DNA from: Amaranthus tricolor
Taxonomy: Eukaryota > Streptophyta > Magnoliopsida > Caryophyllales > Amaranthaceae
DNA length: 64,000 nt
Reading direction: 5' to 3'
NCBI RefSeq assembly: GCF_026212465.1
Contig: NC_080056.1
Span: forward strand, 14,898,493 to 14,962,492
Positions 13,627 through 26,056 of this stretch are shown one piece after another. Each line of letters begins with the position of its first letter. Position 1 is the first letter of the stretch. The notes below the pieces were generated by a model that saw nothing but the letters and a program-made list of their open reading frames with translations, was not told the origin of the DNA and did not search any database. The translations under genes and the position numbers were made by a program.

Positions 13627-14410
13627 GTAGTTTGTACGTTACACTTTTAATATTCAATGTTAAGATAACTTTTAATGTGACAATTTTGGATTATTTTAAT
13701 ATCATAATACATTTTATTTGCTAATATTTAATATTTTTGGTTGAATGTAATTACAAGGTTATCCAAACAATACTATAGAATTTTAATTTAGGATTTAAAT
13801 TCCAATATTTTTCAAACAACTATGTGGATTTGAAATATAAAAATTTAATTATTTGATATCCAAACGAGATTGAGGAATTGGAAATGAAATTTAAATCCAT
13901 AATTTCAATTTCTTGAATTGAATTACGAAAATTCAAATGAAATTCGTGTTTTCAAATGCTACCTAATATTATAATTCGAGAATTAAGTTTTAGATGTCAT
14001 TTGTCTTAAAGCTTTAAGTATTTAATTTTCGTTGTTATTTTTTATCAATTATTTTTCTGGTTTTAGTTTTACGTTAAAACTCAATATTTTTAATTTCTTG
14101 TCTCTTTCAATTTATATGCCAATAAAAACTCCAGGTGCTATCAATTTGTAAGTTTTTCTTTTCTTATTCTTTATCATTATTAGTTAATTGAATTCCTTAG
14201 TAATTTGTAAAAAACAGTCTTTAATATTAGGGTTTTTGCAAATTACATCTTTAAAATTTTGTTTTTTTTTAAAAACTAATGCCTCCAAACTATCGAAGTC
14301 TACACCATTCAGGCCAAGTGACCGTTGACAATCCAAATGACCTTTGACCAACATAAATGACCGTTGATCATCACTAATCACCTTTGACTTTTGTTGACCA
14401 TCCATAATCA
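13627..14410. repeat. Dispersed duplicate, copy 1 (pair with 32503-33287)
   Basis: From TAGTTTGTACGTTACACTTT onward, about 780 bp matches 32503-33287 in direct orientation with scattered differences (about 95% by eye). The last ~230 bp overlaps the left arm of the foldback element that follows. Confidence 0.9.
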
Positions 14411-15293
14411 CTTTTAACTTTCCTAGTTACCAATAGTACCTTTATAACGTCATTTTTACCCATCATAACGATTTTTTTTTAAAGAAACGAACGTCACGAT
14501 TACCTTTTGGGGTACCTCTTTCGAAAATCTGATCGAAACAAGTACTTATTTGCCTATTTGTCGATACGTATATCGAAAAATATATTTAACGTCGTTTTAT
14601 CCATCATAACAATAATGTTTCAAAAAATGGACGTCGCAATTATCCTTATGGGATTACTCTCTCAGAAATCTGGTCGAAACAATTACTAAGTCGCCTGTTT
14701 CCCGACATGTAGATCGAAAAAAGATATTTAAAAGTAGTCGCAACGTTTCTTTTTTAAAAAAATATCGTTGTGATGGGTACGTAACAACGAAGTTAAATAT
14801 CTTTTTTGATCTACGTGTCGTGAAATAGGCAAATAAGTACTTGTTTCGACCAGATTTCCGAAAGAATTTTCCCGTAAGGATAATCGTGACCTCCGTTTTT
14901 TTCAAAAATACCGTTATGATGGGTAAAAACAACGTTACATATCGAAAAATAGGCAAATAAGTATTTGTTTCGACCTGATTTTCGAAGGAGTTATTCTAAA
15001 AGGGTAAACGCGACGTCCATTTTTGATAAAATATCGTTATGATGGGTTAAAACGACATTAGAGTGCTAAGACATAGGAGCACTACTGGTAATTAGGAAAG
15101 TCAAAAGTCATTATAGATGGTTAACAAAAGTCAATGGTGATTAGTAATGATCAAAAGTCATTTGGATTGGTCAACGATCACTTGGTCGGAATGGTGTAGA
15201 CTTTGATACTTTTAAGGCAGTAATTCGCAAAAAACAAACTTTAATGTTGTAATTCACCAAAGCCCTAAACTTAAGGCTGTTTTGCTAATTACT
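14183..15293. mobile_element. Foldback element (~1.1 kb palindrome)
   Basis: The left arm (about 14183-14745) and right arm (14750-15293) are inverted copies over some 550 bp with almost no loop. Outer parts carry GACTTTTGTTGACCATCC-type repeats; inner parts carry a ~140-bp direct repeat within each arm (CATCATAACGAT ... CGAAACAAGTACTTATTTGC). Small frames in it are repeat artefacts. A truncated copy of the outer left arm recurs at 33060-33287. Confidence 0.85.
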
Positions 15294-15315
15294 ATTATTA
15301 TTTTTATGTTAGTTT

Positions 15316-16039
15316 TGTTGAGAGAAGAGGCGATATAATACACACACTTTATCCCTTTGTGTTGTTAGATGAGCAAAATTAACCAATCCAATCAAACAAA
15401 CAATAATAATCCCACAATCAAGCACAATAAAGTAAAAATGCGAAAATAAAGCACACACGATATTTACGTGGAAAACCCAATGCGGGAAAAAACCACGGGA
15501 CCGTAAGTGGTACCACACTCTTCCACTAATCACCAATAAAATTAATGGGTACAACCAAAAATCCTCTCTAGACAACACTAGAGGTAATACAAACACCAAA
15601 CAACCCTAAAACATCACTCAAAAATGGTAAAATAACAATTAGGGTAAAATTAGGGCAAAATACAAATTACCCACTTACAATGCACAAAACGACAATCCAA
15701 CTGTTGAATATGTAGGTTGGGTAGATAGGAACACCATGTCAAAATTTGACGAAAAACGGAGCACGAATGGCCTTCGATCGGATCGCCGAAAGAACCGAAA
15801 ATGCTACGTTGCACTCCTACTGCGCCTGATTCTCTTTTCTCTGTTTTGTGCGCAATCTCAATTACAAAAACCAATAAAGGCTGCTGCCCTATTTTTTTCC
15901 TTTTATAGTATTACCCCTTTTTTTATTATTATTAATAAATAATAATAATAATATTATTATTATTAGCCCATTATTATTAAGCCCATAATTAAATATATTA
16001 ATTTGGGCCTTCCTCCAAGTGGGAGGGAATAACCCAAAA
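15316..16039 (-). repeat. 3' LTR of the copia element
   Basis: Starts TGTTGAGAGAAGAGG in plus orientation and ends near GGGAATAACCC, where the partner LTR has CAACA but this copy has mutated to AAAAA. A purine tract (complement of ATCTCCCCCTCACTCC, 16040-16056) adjoins it internally, as expected for the polypurine tract. Confidence 0.92.
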
Positions 16040-16089
16040 AATCTCCCCCTCACTCCAACTTGGGGGGTATGACAAGTCCCTCTTTCAAA

Positions 16090-19000
16090 CGGCACACCTC
16101 TAACTTGTCTCTTGGAGGGATCTTCGTCAACATATTCGATCCATTTTCATGAGTACTGATCTTCACAATCTCAAATATTTTTTCTTCTATCTAATCTGGA
16201 ATACAATGATACCTCCTTCGTATATGTTTCATTCGACCATGATAGGTTGCATTCTTAGCTAGGTGAATGACACTCTGACAATCACAATGTAACAAATAAT
16301 CGTCTTCCCAAATCCTCAAGGAAGTCCCTCATCCACACTAACTCTTTACCAGCTTCAACAGCTGCCACATACTCTGACTCAGTAGTTGATAGAGCAACAC
16401 ATTTTTGCAGTTTAGATAGCCAAGAAACAACTCCCCCTGCAAACGTCATCATGTAACTAGAAGTAGACTTACTAGAATCAATATCACCTGACATATCAGC
16501 ATCTGTGTAACCATCCAACACAGGTTCGCCATGACCAAAACATAAACTTACTCTAGAAGTGCCCATGAGATACCTTTGAATCCACTTAACTGCTGCCCAA
16601 TGCTCCTTTCCAGGATTAGACATAAACCTGCTAACTACCCCAATAACATGAGCTATATCAGGCCTAGTACATACCATAGTATACATCAAACTACCTACAG
16701 CGGATGAATAAGGCACATTTTTCATCTTCTTCTTATCTTCATCTGTTGTAGGACATTGTTTGGAACTCAATTTCATATGCACTGGCAGTGGAGAACACAC
16801 AGGCTTAGCATTGTTCATATTGAACCTTTTAAGCACCTTTTCAATGTATTTATCTTGTGATATTCACAATTTCTTATTTTTCCTATCACGAGAAATATGC
16901 ATGCCTAAAATTTGTTTTGCAGGGCCAAGGTCCTTCATAGCAAAGGACTTACTCAAACTAGCCTTTAAGTCAACAATCTTATTGAAATCACGACCAACAA
17001 TCAACATATCATCAACATATAACAAGAGAATGAGAAAGTCACCTTCAGCAAAATTCTTCACAAACACGCAATGATCAGCATATGTCTTGTGGAAGTCATT
17101 ATCAACCATGAATGACTCAAATTTCTTGTACCATTGCCGAGGCGCTTGCTTAAGACCATACAAACTCTTCTTTAAGCGACACACAAGTTTCTCCTTTCCC
17201 TTGACCTCGAAGCCTTCAGGTTGCTCCATGTAAATTTCCTCCTTTAGGTCACCATGGAGGAAAGTAGTCTTCACATCAAGTTGCTCAATCTCCAAATTCA
17301 TGCTGGCAGCCAAACTAAGTACAACTCTGATTGAAGACATCTTCACCACTGAAGAGAAAATTTCATCAAAATCAATCTCCTTCTTCTGTTCATAGCCTCG
17401 CACAACAATCCTAGCCTTGAACCTAGGTGGTTGACCATCTTCTCCGTGCTTCAACTTAAACACCCATTTATTCTTGAGTGCTCGTTTGTCGTTAGGCAAC
17501 TTTTCCAGATCATAAGTGTGATTCTCATGCAAGGAATTCATCTCATCTTGCATGGCATTATACCACTCCTTACTTTTCTCATGTGACATAGCCTCCTGAA
17601 AGTCTTCTGGCTCTCCCCCATCAGTTAGTAACACAAACTCTGTAGTAGGATACCTCATAGAAGGACGTGGTCCTCTAGTAGATCTTCTCACATCATTAGG
17701 CTGTGGTTGCGGTTCAACAACTGGAGGCTCAACTTCAGGTTGATCATCATGACCATCATTACCAATATTGTCATCATCATCCTAAATATCTCCCCCTTCA
17801 ACAGTAGGAGTCATCTGCGGTAAGACTGGATCAAAATTGATTGGTGTATGAGAGGATGTTTGTTGCTTTGGCTTTTCAATATCTTCAATAGTCTGATCTT
17901 CAATGAACACAACATCTCTACTTCTGAGAACTTTCCTATCTACTGGATCCCATAACTTGTACCCAAGAGCATCTTCAGAGTACCCTAAGAATATACACTT
18001 CTTTGTCTTCTTATCTAACTTGGATCTCTCATCTCTAGGAATGTGAACAAAAGCACGACATCCAAATACCCTCAAGTGCGTGTAGGAGACATCTTTACCG
18101 GTCAAACTTTCTGAGGAACATCACCATCAAGAGGATTTGAAGGTGAAAGGTTAATCAAGTACACAACTGTAACCAATGCCTCTGCCCAGAAAAACTTGGA
18201 CAACTTTGCATGAGAGAGCATACATCGGATTCTTTCTTCAATTGTTCTGTTCATCCTCTCTGCAACTCCGTTCAATTGAGGTGTCTTTGGAACTGTTTTC
18301 TCAAGCTTGATGCCTTGACCCTTGCAGTAGCTTTCAAATGGGCCTCTGTACTCACCACCATTATCAGCTCTCACGACCTTGAGCTTTCTACCAGTTTCTC
18401 GCTCAACTCTAGCCTAAAACTCCTTGAAAGCAGAAAGTACCTGATCCTTGGTTTTCAACACAGTAACCCACACTTTTCGAGAATAATCATCAATAAAAGA
18501 AACAAAGTAAAGAGCACCACTATGGGATTTAGCATCCATAAAACATACATCAGTGTGGACAAGATCAAGAGGATACTTTCTCCTAGATGGGGGGCGAGAA
18601 TGAAAAGCAACCCTATGTTGTTTACCAGCTAAACAATCAACACAGGATCTAAGAGATATACCTGAGACATCAGGGAGATATTGCTTCTTAGAGAGAATCT
18701 GCATACCTTTCTCTCTCATATGGCCAAGTCTATTATGCCATAACTCACAAGAACATTCATCTGCAACATTTACCTCACCCGCGCAAACCTTCGCTTGCAT
18801 CATATAAAGAGAACCTTGCTTCTTACCTCGGGCTGCTATGAGATTCCCCTTGCAGAGCTTCCACTTACCATCATTGAAGTGGCTGAAGTAACCCTCTTCA
18901 TCAAGTCTACCTGTAGAAATGAGATTCAATCTGATATCAGGAACGTGTCTAACATTTCTCAAAATCAGCTTACAACCGGTGGAACTCTCCAAGTAAATAG

Positions 19001-19133
19001 TGTCTTTGCCGACAACCCTAGATGACCCATCATTCCCCATTCTAACACTACCAAAATCACCACTAGTGTAGGACGAGAAATAGTCTTGATGCGAAGTAAG
19101 ATGATACGAAGCAGCTGAATCAATCACCCAATG
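16090..19133 (-). pseudogene. Copia pol remnant (protease, integrase, RT, RNase H)
   Basis: Reading 19127 to 16090 on the minus strand. The protease active-site region is IDSAASYH. GAG-pre-integrase follows with CELWHNRLGH and CVDCLAGKQHR, the HHCC zinc site. The integrase core has HTDVC, ADNGGEY and the E in NGVAERMNRT. The RT region spans 17691-16864 (LKHGEDGQPPRFKAR, LYGLKQAPRQWY, LLLYVDDMLIVG). RNase H spans 16836-16282 (GYTDADMSGD, ALSTTESEYVAA) with a HLAKNATYHGRMKHI tail in another frame. Breaks: a frameshift near 19133, stop at 18414, frameshift near 18105, stops at 17782 and 16864, frameshift near 16282. Order and motifs are certain; the gene cannot make a full polyprotein. Confidence 0.93.
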
Positions 19134-19229
19134 CAGTCATCACCAGCTACATTCAAACACTCTTTATCACCAATGAAGAGCAAATCATCATCACTGATTG
19201 CTAGAGCTGTAGTATTTTTCTCTTCAGAC

Positions 19230-20029
19230 TTCTACTCAGATGAATCACCCTTTCTATCTTTTGACTTGTCTCTTTTCATCTTTCTGCAGAACCTCTTAAT
19301 ATGTCCCGGCTTGTCGCAGTAATGACAAATAATTCTACCCTTGGATTTAGACTTGTCTCTGGAATTGTCTCTACCTCGAGAAGGTCGATTTTTGCTTCTT
19401 CCCCTATTAGACTCTTATGCAACATAATGAGCTTCAGAATGGTTGGAGGAACCCATCTCCTTTCTCCTAGTCTCTTCATTCAACAGACTAGCATTGACAC
19501 TCTCCATTGTCAACTTACCATCAGGAGCAGAATTGCTAAGTGATACAAATAGTGTGTCCCAAGTCTCTAGCAATGAGGAAAGTAGTAATAGTGCCTGCAA
19601 CTCATCATCTAAGGACATTTTCACTGCAGACAATTGATTAATCAAACCTTGAAAATCATTCAAATGTACTACAATGCTATTACCATCGTGAAATTCTAAC
19701 TTTACCAATTTTCTCATCAATGACGCTTTGCTTAAGGCGTTCTTCCTCTCATACATAGCCTCAAGTTTCATCCACAATTCATAAGCATTCGTGTCATTGG
19801 AAATATGTTAGAGCACACTAACATCAACAAATTGTCTAATGGTTCCTACCGCTTTTCGATTCAAAATTTTCCATTTACTTCCATGTTGACCAGTGGGCGT
19901 AGTCTCATTTAAGATTGGTTCATACAAATCTTTCACATAAAGAATATCTTCCATCTTAGTTTTCCACACAGCGTAATTGGCAGAGTCCAAATAAATCATA
20001 CCGTGCATACTAGATTTATCATCCATCAT
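19230..20029 (-). pseudogene. Copia gag remnant
   Basis: Begins at MDDKSSMHG about 40 bp after the primer-binding site. It has the copia gag pattern YAVWKTKMEDIL, then LWMKLEAMYERKN and LMRKLVKLEF, and a CCHC zinc knuckle CHYCDKPGHIKRFC at 19286-19330. In-frame stops lie at about 19808, 19415 and 19232. Protein-level similarity is clear; the function as nucleocapsid is lost. Confidence 0.9.
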
Positions 20030-20066
20030 AAACCAACACAAGAGTATCACCCAAGAAAATATAAAC

Positions 20067-20083
20067 CAAGCTCTTGATACCAC
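20067..20083 (-). promoter_or_regulatory. Primer-binding site (tRNA-iMet type)
   Basis: On the minus strand directly after the 5' LTR: TGGTATCAAGAGCTTGG, the standard copia PBS TGGTATCAGAGC with one extra A. Confidence 0.9.
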
Positions 20084-20085
20084 TA

Positions 20086-20817
20086 TGTTGAGAAAAGAGG
20101 CGATATAATACACACACTTTCTCCCTTTGTGTTGTTAGATGAGCAAAAATAACCAATCCAATCAAACAAACAATAATAATCCCACAATCAAGCACAATAA
20201 AGTAAAAATGCGAAAATAAAGCACACACGATATTTACGTGGAAAACCCAATGCGGGAAAAAACCACGGGACCGTAAGTGGTACCACACTCTTCCACTAAT
20301 CACCAATAAAATTAATGGGTACAACCAAAAATCCTCTCAAGACAATACTAGAGGTAATACGAACACCAAACAACCCTAAAACATCACTCAAAAGTGGTAA
20401 AATAACAATTAGGGTAAAATTAGGGCAAAATACAAATTACCCACTTACAATGCACAAAACGACAATCCAACCGTTGAATATGCAGGTTGGGTAGATAGGA
20501 ACACCATGTCAAAATTTGACGAAAAACAGAGCACGAATGGCCATCGATCTGATCGCCGAAAGAACCGAAAATGCTACGTTGCACTCCTACTGCGCGTAAT
20601 TCTCTTTTCTCTGTATTGTGCACAATCTCAATTACAAAAACCAATAAAGGCTGCTGCCCTATTTTTTCGTTTTATAGTATACCCCTTTTTTTAGTATTAT
20701 TAATAAATAATAATAATATTATTATTATTATTAGCGCATTATTATTAAGCCCATAATTAAATATATTAATTTGAGCCTTCCTTCAAGTGGGAGGGAATAA
20801 CCCAACAAGTTTCCATG
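20086..20817 (-). repeat. 5' LTR of the copia element
   Basis: 732 bp, TGTTG at one end and CAACA at the other, with the target duplication AGTTT after it. It carries the same AAT-rich stretch near its outer end as the 3' LTR. Confidence 0.95.
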
Positions 20818-20822
20818 ATAAG

Positions 20823-21729
20823 TGGGTAGAATTTTCTCTAGCAGTGAGTGGCTAATCCGAATTTGTTGTATAGAATGATATTATGTGATTAATTGTATTA
20901 AACTGAGTCTATGATTAAATTTATGTTTAATGAACCTTAATTTAAATATCTTTATTAACCTTTTCAATAAAAGGAAAGTTTAAGATTAGGTTTAATTTTG
21001 AATTCATGTATATTTAGGTTATATTCGTACTAGTTTATTTAATTAATAGATTTTAGTATTTCAGTCAGTTGATAGTAAGATTAGATATAATTCCAATCAA
21101 ATATTCTTGTTTTGTGCCCTGTTATTATAAAATTAGGCAAATTAATTGACTCGTTTCCTTGATTTCTATCCGCATAACTACACATTCACCGAACGCTTAA
21201 AAGTTAAAATAAATTTCACATCAATTAAGCTTGAATTAGGCAAAAAAAAACATAGAGAAAAATCCATTGTACCGAAAAATCCAAAGATTTGTTTCTTTGA
21301 ATAAAATTTTGTGTATCACTATAGATTGAAACCGTATTTTTATATTCTGTTGTTTTGTCCGTAATTTTGTTTTACTTGTTTTTTGCATTCAGAAAAATTG
21401 GCAAAAAAATAAAATAAAGATGGTAAACAACAACAAATTAATGAGATTTTATTGATGTAAAATAAATTAATGAAAGTAGAGAAAATCACCATCACAAAAC
21501 CTTGAAAAACCCCCCAAAAAATTAATAGTTTACCTTGAATATACGAATAGATACATTTACATTAATAATCCAACCGTTTGCTCATCCGATTTGAATAATC
21601 TCAATTTTAAATTATTTTCAATAATTCAATATTTGTCTTAATTGGTTAGCAGTATCATAACATCTATTAAAAAGACTGTAAAATATCAAATGTCACAATT
21701 CTAAAACCGCTACCAAGTGTATTTTTTTT
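20823..21729. other. No recognisable gene
   Basis: AT-rich sequence without supported ORFs or repeats. Confidence 0.6.
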
Positions 21730-23040
21730 TTTTGAGAATTAAGATATTGAAATTGTTGACCAGTCTAATGCAGTTTTTTTATATTGACCTTTGCCATTTA
21801 ATTATAAAATTAAACACAATTTCATTTAGATCCAAACAGTTTAATATATTTTGTCAATATTTAAATTATGTTTGATAATAATTCTATTTATTATTGAATG
21901 TAAATTAATTACCTTAATCAAGAATATTATGTTTCATATTAAACTATGTGAATTTTCTTAATTATATATTCTGATATGTAAATATATTGATACAAAAACA
22001 TGAAAACGAAATAAAGTAAGAAACATTTACATTAACATCTTTTGATGAAATTAATTACACAAAAGCTTAGAAACAACATAAAGTGAGAATCTTTTGTATG
22101 ATATTTAGAAATTTGAATAAGAAATTCAAATTGAATTTGGTTAACATATCTAATGCAGTAATTATTACTATTTAAATTTGCCATTTTATTATAAAATTAA
22201 CTACAATTTTATTAAGAAACAAACAATTTAATATATTTTGTCAATATTTAAATTATGTTAGATAATAACTCTATTTATTATTGAATATTAATCAATTACC
22301 TATAATTATCATAACAAACATGTGAATTTCCTAAATCATATATTCTAAAATGTAAATATATTGACATAAAAACTTAAAAACAAAATAAAGTAAGAATTAT
22401 TTACATTACATACATAAATTTTAAGTTAGAAATTAGAGAACAAAACTTAATAATAGCATCTTTTAATGAAATTACTTACACAGAAACTTAAAAACGACAT
22501 AAAGTAAGAATCTTTTATATGATATTAATAAATTTATATAAGAAATTTGGGTGTAACATATCTATAACATCTTTTTTTTTGGAGAATTAAGATTGACTAA
22601 TTGAAATTAACTGACCTATCTAATACAATAATTAATATTATTAATATTTGGCATTTAATTGTGGAATTAATTACCATTTTATTATGAAACAAACATTTTA
22701 ACATATTTTGTCAATATTTAAATTATGTTTGATAATAACTCAATTTATTATTTAATGTATATCAAGAATATTATATTTCATATCAAACTATGAGAATTTC
22801 CTTAATAATATATTTTATTATATAAATATATTGACACAGAAATTTTAAAACGAAAAAAAGAATCATTCACATAACATACATAAAATTTAAATTAGAAGTT
22901 AGGAAAAAACACAATAATAGCGTCTTTTAATGAAATTACTCACACAGAAACTTGGTCACGAAATTAAGTAAAAATCTTTTATATGATATTCAGAAATTTA
23001 TATACGAAATTAGAGAACAAAATATTTATAACATCTTTTG
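21730..23040. repeat. Three degenerate tandem copies of a ~0.4-0.47-kb unit
   Basis: The phrase TTTTGTCAATATTTAAATTA with flanking GATAATAACTCTATTTATTA recurs near 21850, 22235 and 22703. Each is followed by a GTAAATATATTGACA block and AAACGAAATAAAGTAAGAA. Copies vary in length through small indels. No coding. Confidence 0.8.
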
Positions 23041-23929
23041 ATTTGATTTGATATATGATTCAACCAATTAAGCTGGCAAAGGTCTATTGTTTTACTATCA
23101 TCTCATTTGTATGTTAAAATACATTGTATATATATTATATAACCATCATTTGCTAACCTATAATACATATTTGCTTTCTAGAGTTATTAAACTCTCTTAT
23201 CACTCGATTTATTTTTTAGCAATAATTAATTCAATTAATAATTGTTAAAAATTTATTATAATGATAACAATATTTGAACGAAAATATTCAAATAAGATAA
23301 AGATAATATGTGATTGAATTATAAACTGAAACTAAATTTGTAATATTAATATTAATATTTGTATGATTTGAACCTAAGATCTTTTGTATTGAAACATGTT
23401 GTAGGAGGATATTAATGACCAACTAAGCTAAAAGCTATTTAAGTAACTCTTCTCTCTTGATATTTTTATTCACCTTTTCAAGGTATGATTTTTATAAAAT
23501 ATATTTAAAAATAATTTATTAATTATTACTTACTGATTGTTGCGGTGTTTTTTTTTTTAAAAAAAAACTCTGTTTTAAATGAAGAGTTGAAGCATGTTCT
23601 TGATCATTTATTTGAATTTTTTTATTTAGAGGAGAATGAAATTATGAAAAAGTGGGATTTTTTTTTACTTAATTGCAATTTGATATGCAGAGATACTTTA
23701 ATTCATTATTGTTGGTGATATTTTAAATTATTTAATATGTCGAGTTTAAATTTCAGAGTGTCACTTATGGAAAAATAAGAAAATTCGATGAGATAGACTA
23801 TTATATTAAATATTATTTTTTAGGGTTTAATTGAATACATAAATTTTTAACGTATATATTTATGATTTTTTTTTGTGTTTTTAATTGGAATGTTTTTGTC
23901 ATACATGTGTTCTCACTTAGTTTGAGCCC
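23041..23929. other. No recognisable gene
   Basis: AT-rich with homopolymer runs; nothing supported. Confidence 0.6.
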
Positions 23930-24378
23930 TGAATTCGCCATTGATGATATGTTATGGGAAAATGTATGTCAAATCATACATCATACTAAAAAGCTTGAAA
24001 AATTCCAAGTATGACGATTAAAAAGAGCTTTTGCCAAATGGAACTCAATTATTGGCTAAAGAAAAAATGATATGACATTTAATCTTGAACAATATGACTA
24101 CCATTAAAGTATCTTTCCTTAGCATTTATTTATAGTTAAATTGAGTAAAATAGAGAATATAATATAATGTATAATATATTGGTGCTAATTTTCAAAATTA
24201 TGGGAGTAATATTAGGCATACAACTCTCAATATTGAGCATTTCAAATGCATAATATCGTCGGTTTATTTTTTAAATATCATATGTTTACATTTATTGATG
24301 TTAAAAAAAATCGTGCATTGCATGGATTTCCGAACTACTAATGAATTATTAGTTAAATTTATCAACAATTATCGATTA

Positions 24379-24450
24379 GCGAGGATAGCTCAGTTGGGAG
24401 AGAGCTTCGGACTAAAGATCTGACGGTTGCGTGTTCAATGCACGTTTTCT
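24379..24450 (+). pseudogene. Decayed tRNA-Phe copy
   Basis: The 5' half is intact (GCGAGGATAGCTCAGTTGG). There are two extra bases in the D-stem region, the anticodon loop reads CTAAAGA (anticodon AAA), the T-loop/B box is changed from TTCGATC to TTCAATG, and the 3' acceptor strand (TTTTCTTT) no longer pairs. Not functional. Confidence 0.88.
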
Positions 24451-25018
24451 TTTATAAAGTAATTCGCTTTACTATTTTGAAGTCGATAAAATTTTTGTAA
24501 TTAATTTTTATTAATTTAAGTGATATTTGTTTAGTTCGTTTTAGTATATACTATAGAGTTTTTTTTAGTATTTTTGATTGGATCCACTACTAATGGTATT
24601 ATATGGGCAAATGTATGGAAAATTATACATTATACTAACAAGCTTAGAAAATTCCAAGTGTCGTCACAATTAAAGAGAGTTTGTCAAATGAAACTCAATT
24701 ATTGGCTAAAGAAAAACCACCACACATTTAATCTAGAGTAATATCTCTACCTTTAAAGTATCTTTGTCTAGCATTTATTTATAGTTAAATTGAGTAAGTT
24801 AGAGAATATATTATACTGCATAATATATTGGTGCTAATTTTCAAAAATATGGGGTAATTTTATGCATAAAACTATCAAAATTGAGTAAATCTATTGCATA
24901 ATATCTCTGACTTTATTTATTTAATATTACATATTTATGTATGTTGATGTTAAAAACTTGCACAGGTTTCCACTCTAATATTGAATGATTAGTTCAATTT
25001 ATCAATAATTATTAATTA

Positions 25019-25023
25019 GCGAG

Positions 25024-25064
<41 letters not shown>

Positions 25065-25091
25065 CCGCGTGTTCGATCCACGCTCATCGCA
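25019..25091 (+). tRNA. tRNA-Phe (GAA)
   Basis: 73 nt including the discriminator A, with no intron. A box TAGCTCAGTTGGG and B box GTTCGATCC are canonical. The anticodon loop CTGAAGA gives anticodon GAA, with stem TCAGA/TCTGA and T-stem GCGTG/CACGC. Compared with the plant cytosolic tRNA-Phe I know, acceptor pair 4:69 is A-T instead of G-C (GCGAGGA with TCATCGC), a paired change that keeps the stem. One variable-loop base also differs. A CAA upstream (TATCAATAATTA) fits plant tRNA promoters. It should charge with phenylalanine. Confidence 0.96.
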
Positions 25092-25098
25092 TTTTTTT
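25092..25098 (+). terminator. Pol III terminator T-run
   Basis: Seven T residues immediately after the tRNA discriminator base. Confidence 0.85.
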
Positions 25099-25219
25099 AA
25101 TTTTTTAAAATTACATTTATTAAAATATCTATCACTTAATTCGATTAACTAATGAGATGATTGAATATGAGTCGATCATACTTCTATGTTAACAATTGGT
25201 TTAGGTTTACAGCAGCTCA

Positions 25220-25520
25220 ATCTAAATTTTGTTCGGGATAAATCAGTTTTAGTCGGATCGAGTTCGGTTTCGAGCATAATTCAGGTAGGATATCACTCAG
25301 GTCGCTCATTATTAGGTTCGGGTAATCTTGGTTAGCGGTTATGTGTCGGTTACAAAAATCAGTCACAACTCGGGTTCAGTTTTCCCATTTTTCGGTTGTC
25401 AACCGGTTCGGGTACGACTTCGATTCGAATAATGTCGATTCGATAAACCTAAAAAAAAGGAACACATTATCGGGTCGATTCACTTCGATTTCGGTTTGGA
25501 TTATCGGGTCGAATCAGTTT
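25220..25520. repeat. Degenerate TTCGGTTCGGGT-rich tract
   Basis: Repeated variants of TTCGGGT/GGTTCGG and TCGATTCG, more GC-rich than the surroundings. It is a simple-repeat-like intergenic tract; the short ORF in it is not credible. Confidence 0.6.
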
Positions 25521-26006
25521 TGAACGCCTCTAAAAATAACCTAGAGTGTTATTGTAATATTGTCAAATTTCATATTCATTAAAACTCTAGTTTTATAGCT
25601 CAAATTAGTAAAATTGTCGAATAGATTATCGATGGCAGCCATGGAAGCTTCATCAAATGAGGAAGGAGGTGTCTTTTAAGGGTCACGTGACGGTCAAAGG
25701 TTAAAATTAACGGTCAACTGTTAAAATCCTTTAAAAGGTAGTGTTTTGCAAAGAATTATATTATATAAGGTAGTTTTTTGCAAAGAATTTTAGATAAGGT
25801 AGTTTTTTGCAATCAATATTATCCCTTTAATTTAGGAATTTAAGATAATGCGTTATTTTAATTAGTATTCAAAATTCAAATCAATCTTTATTTTTGCATT
25901 ATGATTTTCTACCGGAGTAATCATCAAAGTTATTGTTAGTTTGGTTGAATTGAATTGGTTGTAGTTGTCATTGTGAATCTCGTACTTGTATCATCAATCA
26001 TCATCA

Positions 26007-26056
<50 letters not shown>

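Larger units (their letters stand above)
15316..20817 (-). mobile_element. Ty1/copia retrotransposon, complete but inactive
   Basis: Bounded by two ~725-732-bp LTRs with the 5-bp target duplication AGTTT (15311-15315 and 20818-20822). The minus strand reads 5' LTR, PBS, gag, protease, integrase, RT, RNase H, 3' LTR, and integrase-before-RT is diagnostic of copia. The zinc knuckle, GAG-pre-integrase and RT motifs resemble Tnt1/Tork-type elements. Several in-frame stops and frameshifts disable it. The LTRs differ at roughly 3-4% of positions by eye, so the insertion is not recent. Confidence 0.95.
23930..25091. repeat. Tandem duplication carrying tRNA-Phe and its decayed copy
   Basis: 23930-24450 and 24585-25091 are diverged direct copies. 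Shared phrases are CTCAATTATTGGCTAAAGAA, AGCATTTATTTATAGTTAAA and AATATATTGGTGCTAATTTT, and each ends in a tRNA-like sequence preceded by ATTAGCGAGGATAG. Non-tRNA parts are about 80-85% alike by eye. Confidence 0.9.

Noticed and set aside
14184..14956. Small ORFs in the 14-15 kb foldback
   Set aside because: Mirror-image frames of the inverted arms with repeated phrases; no homology recognised.
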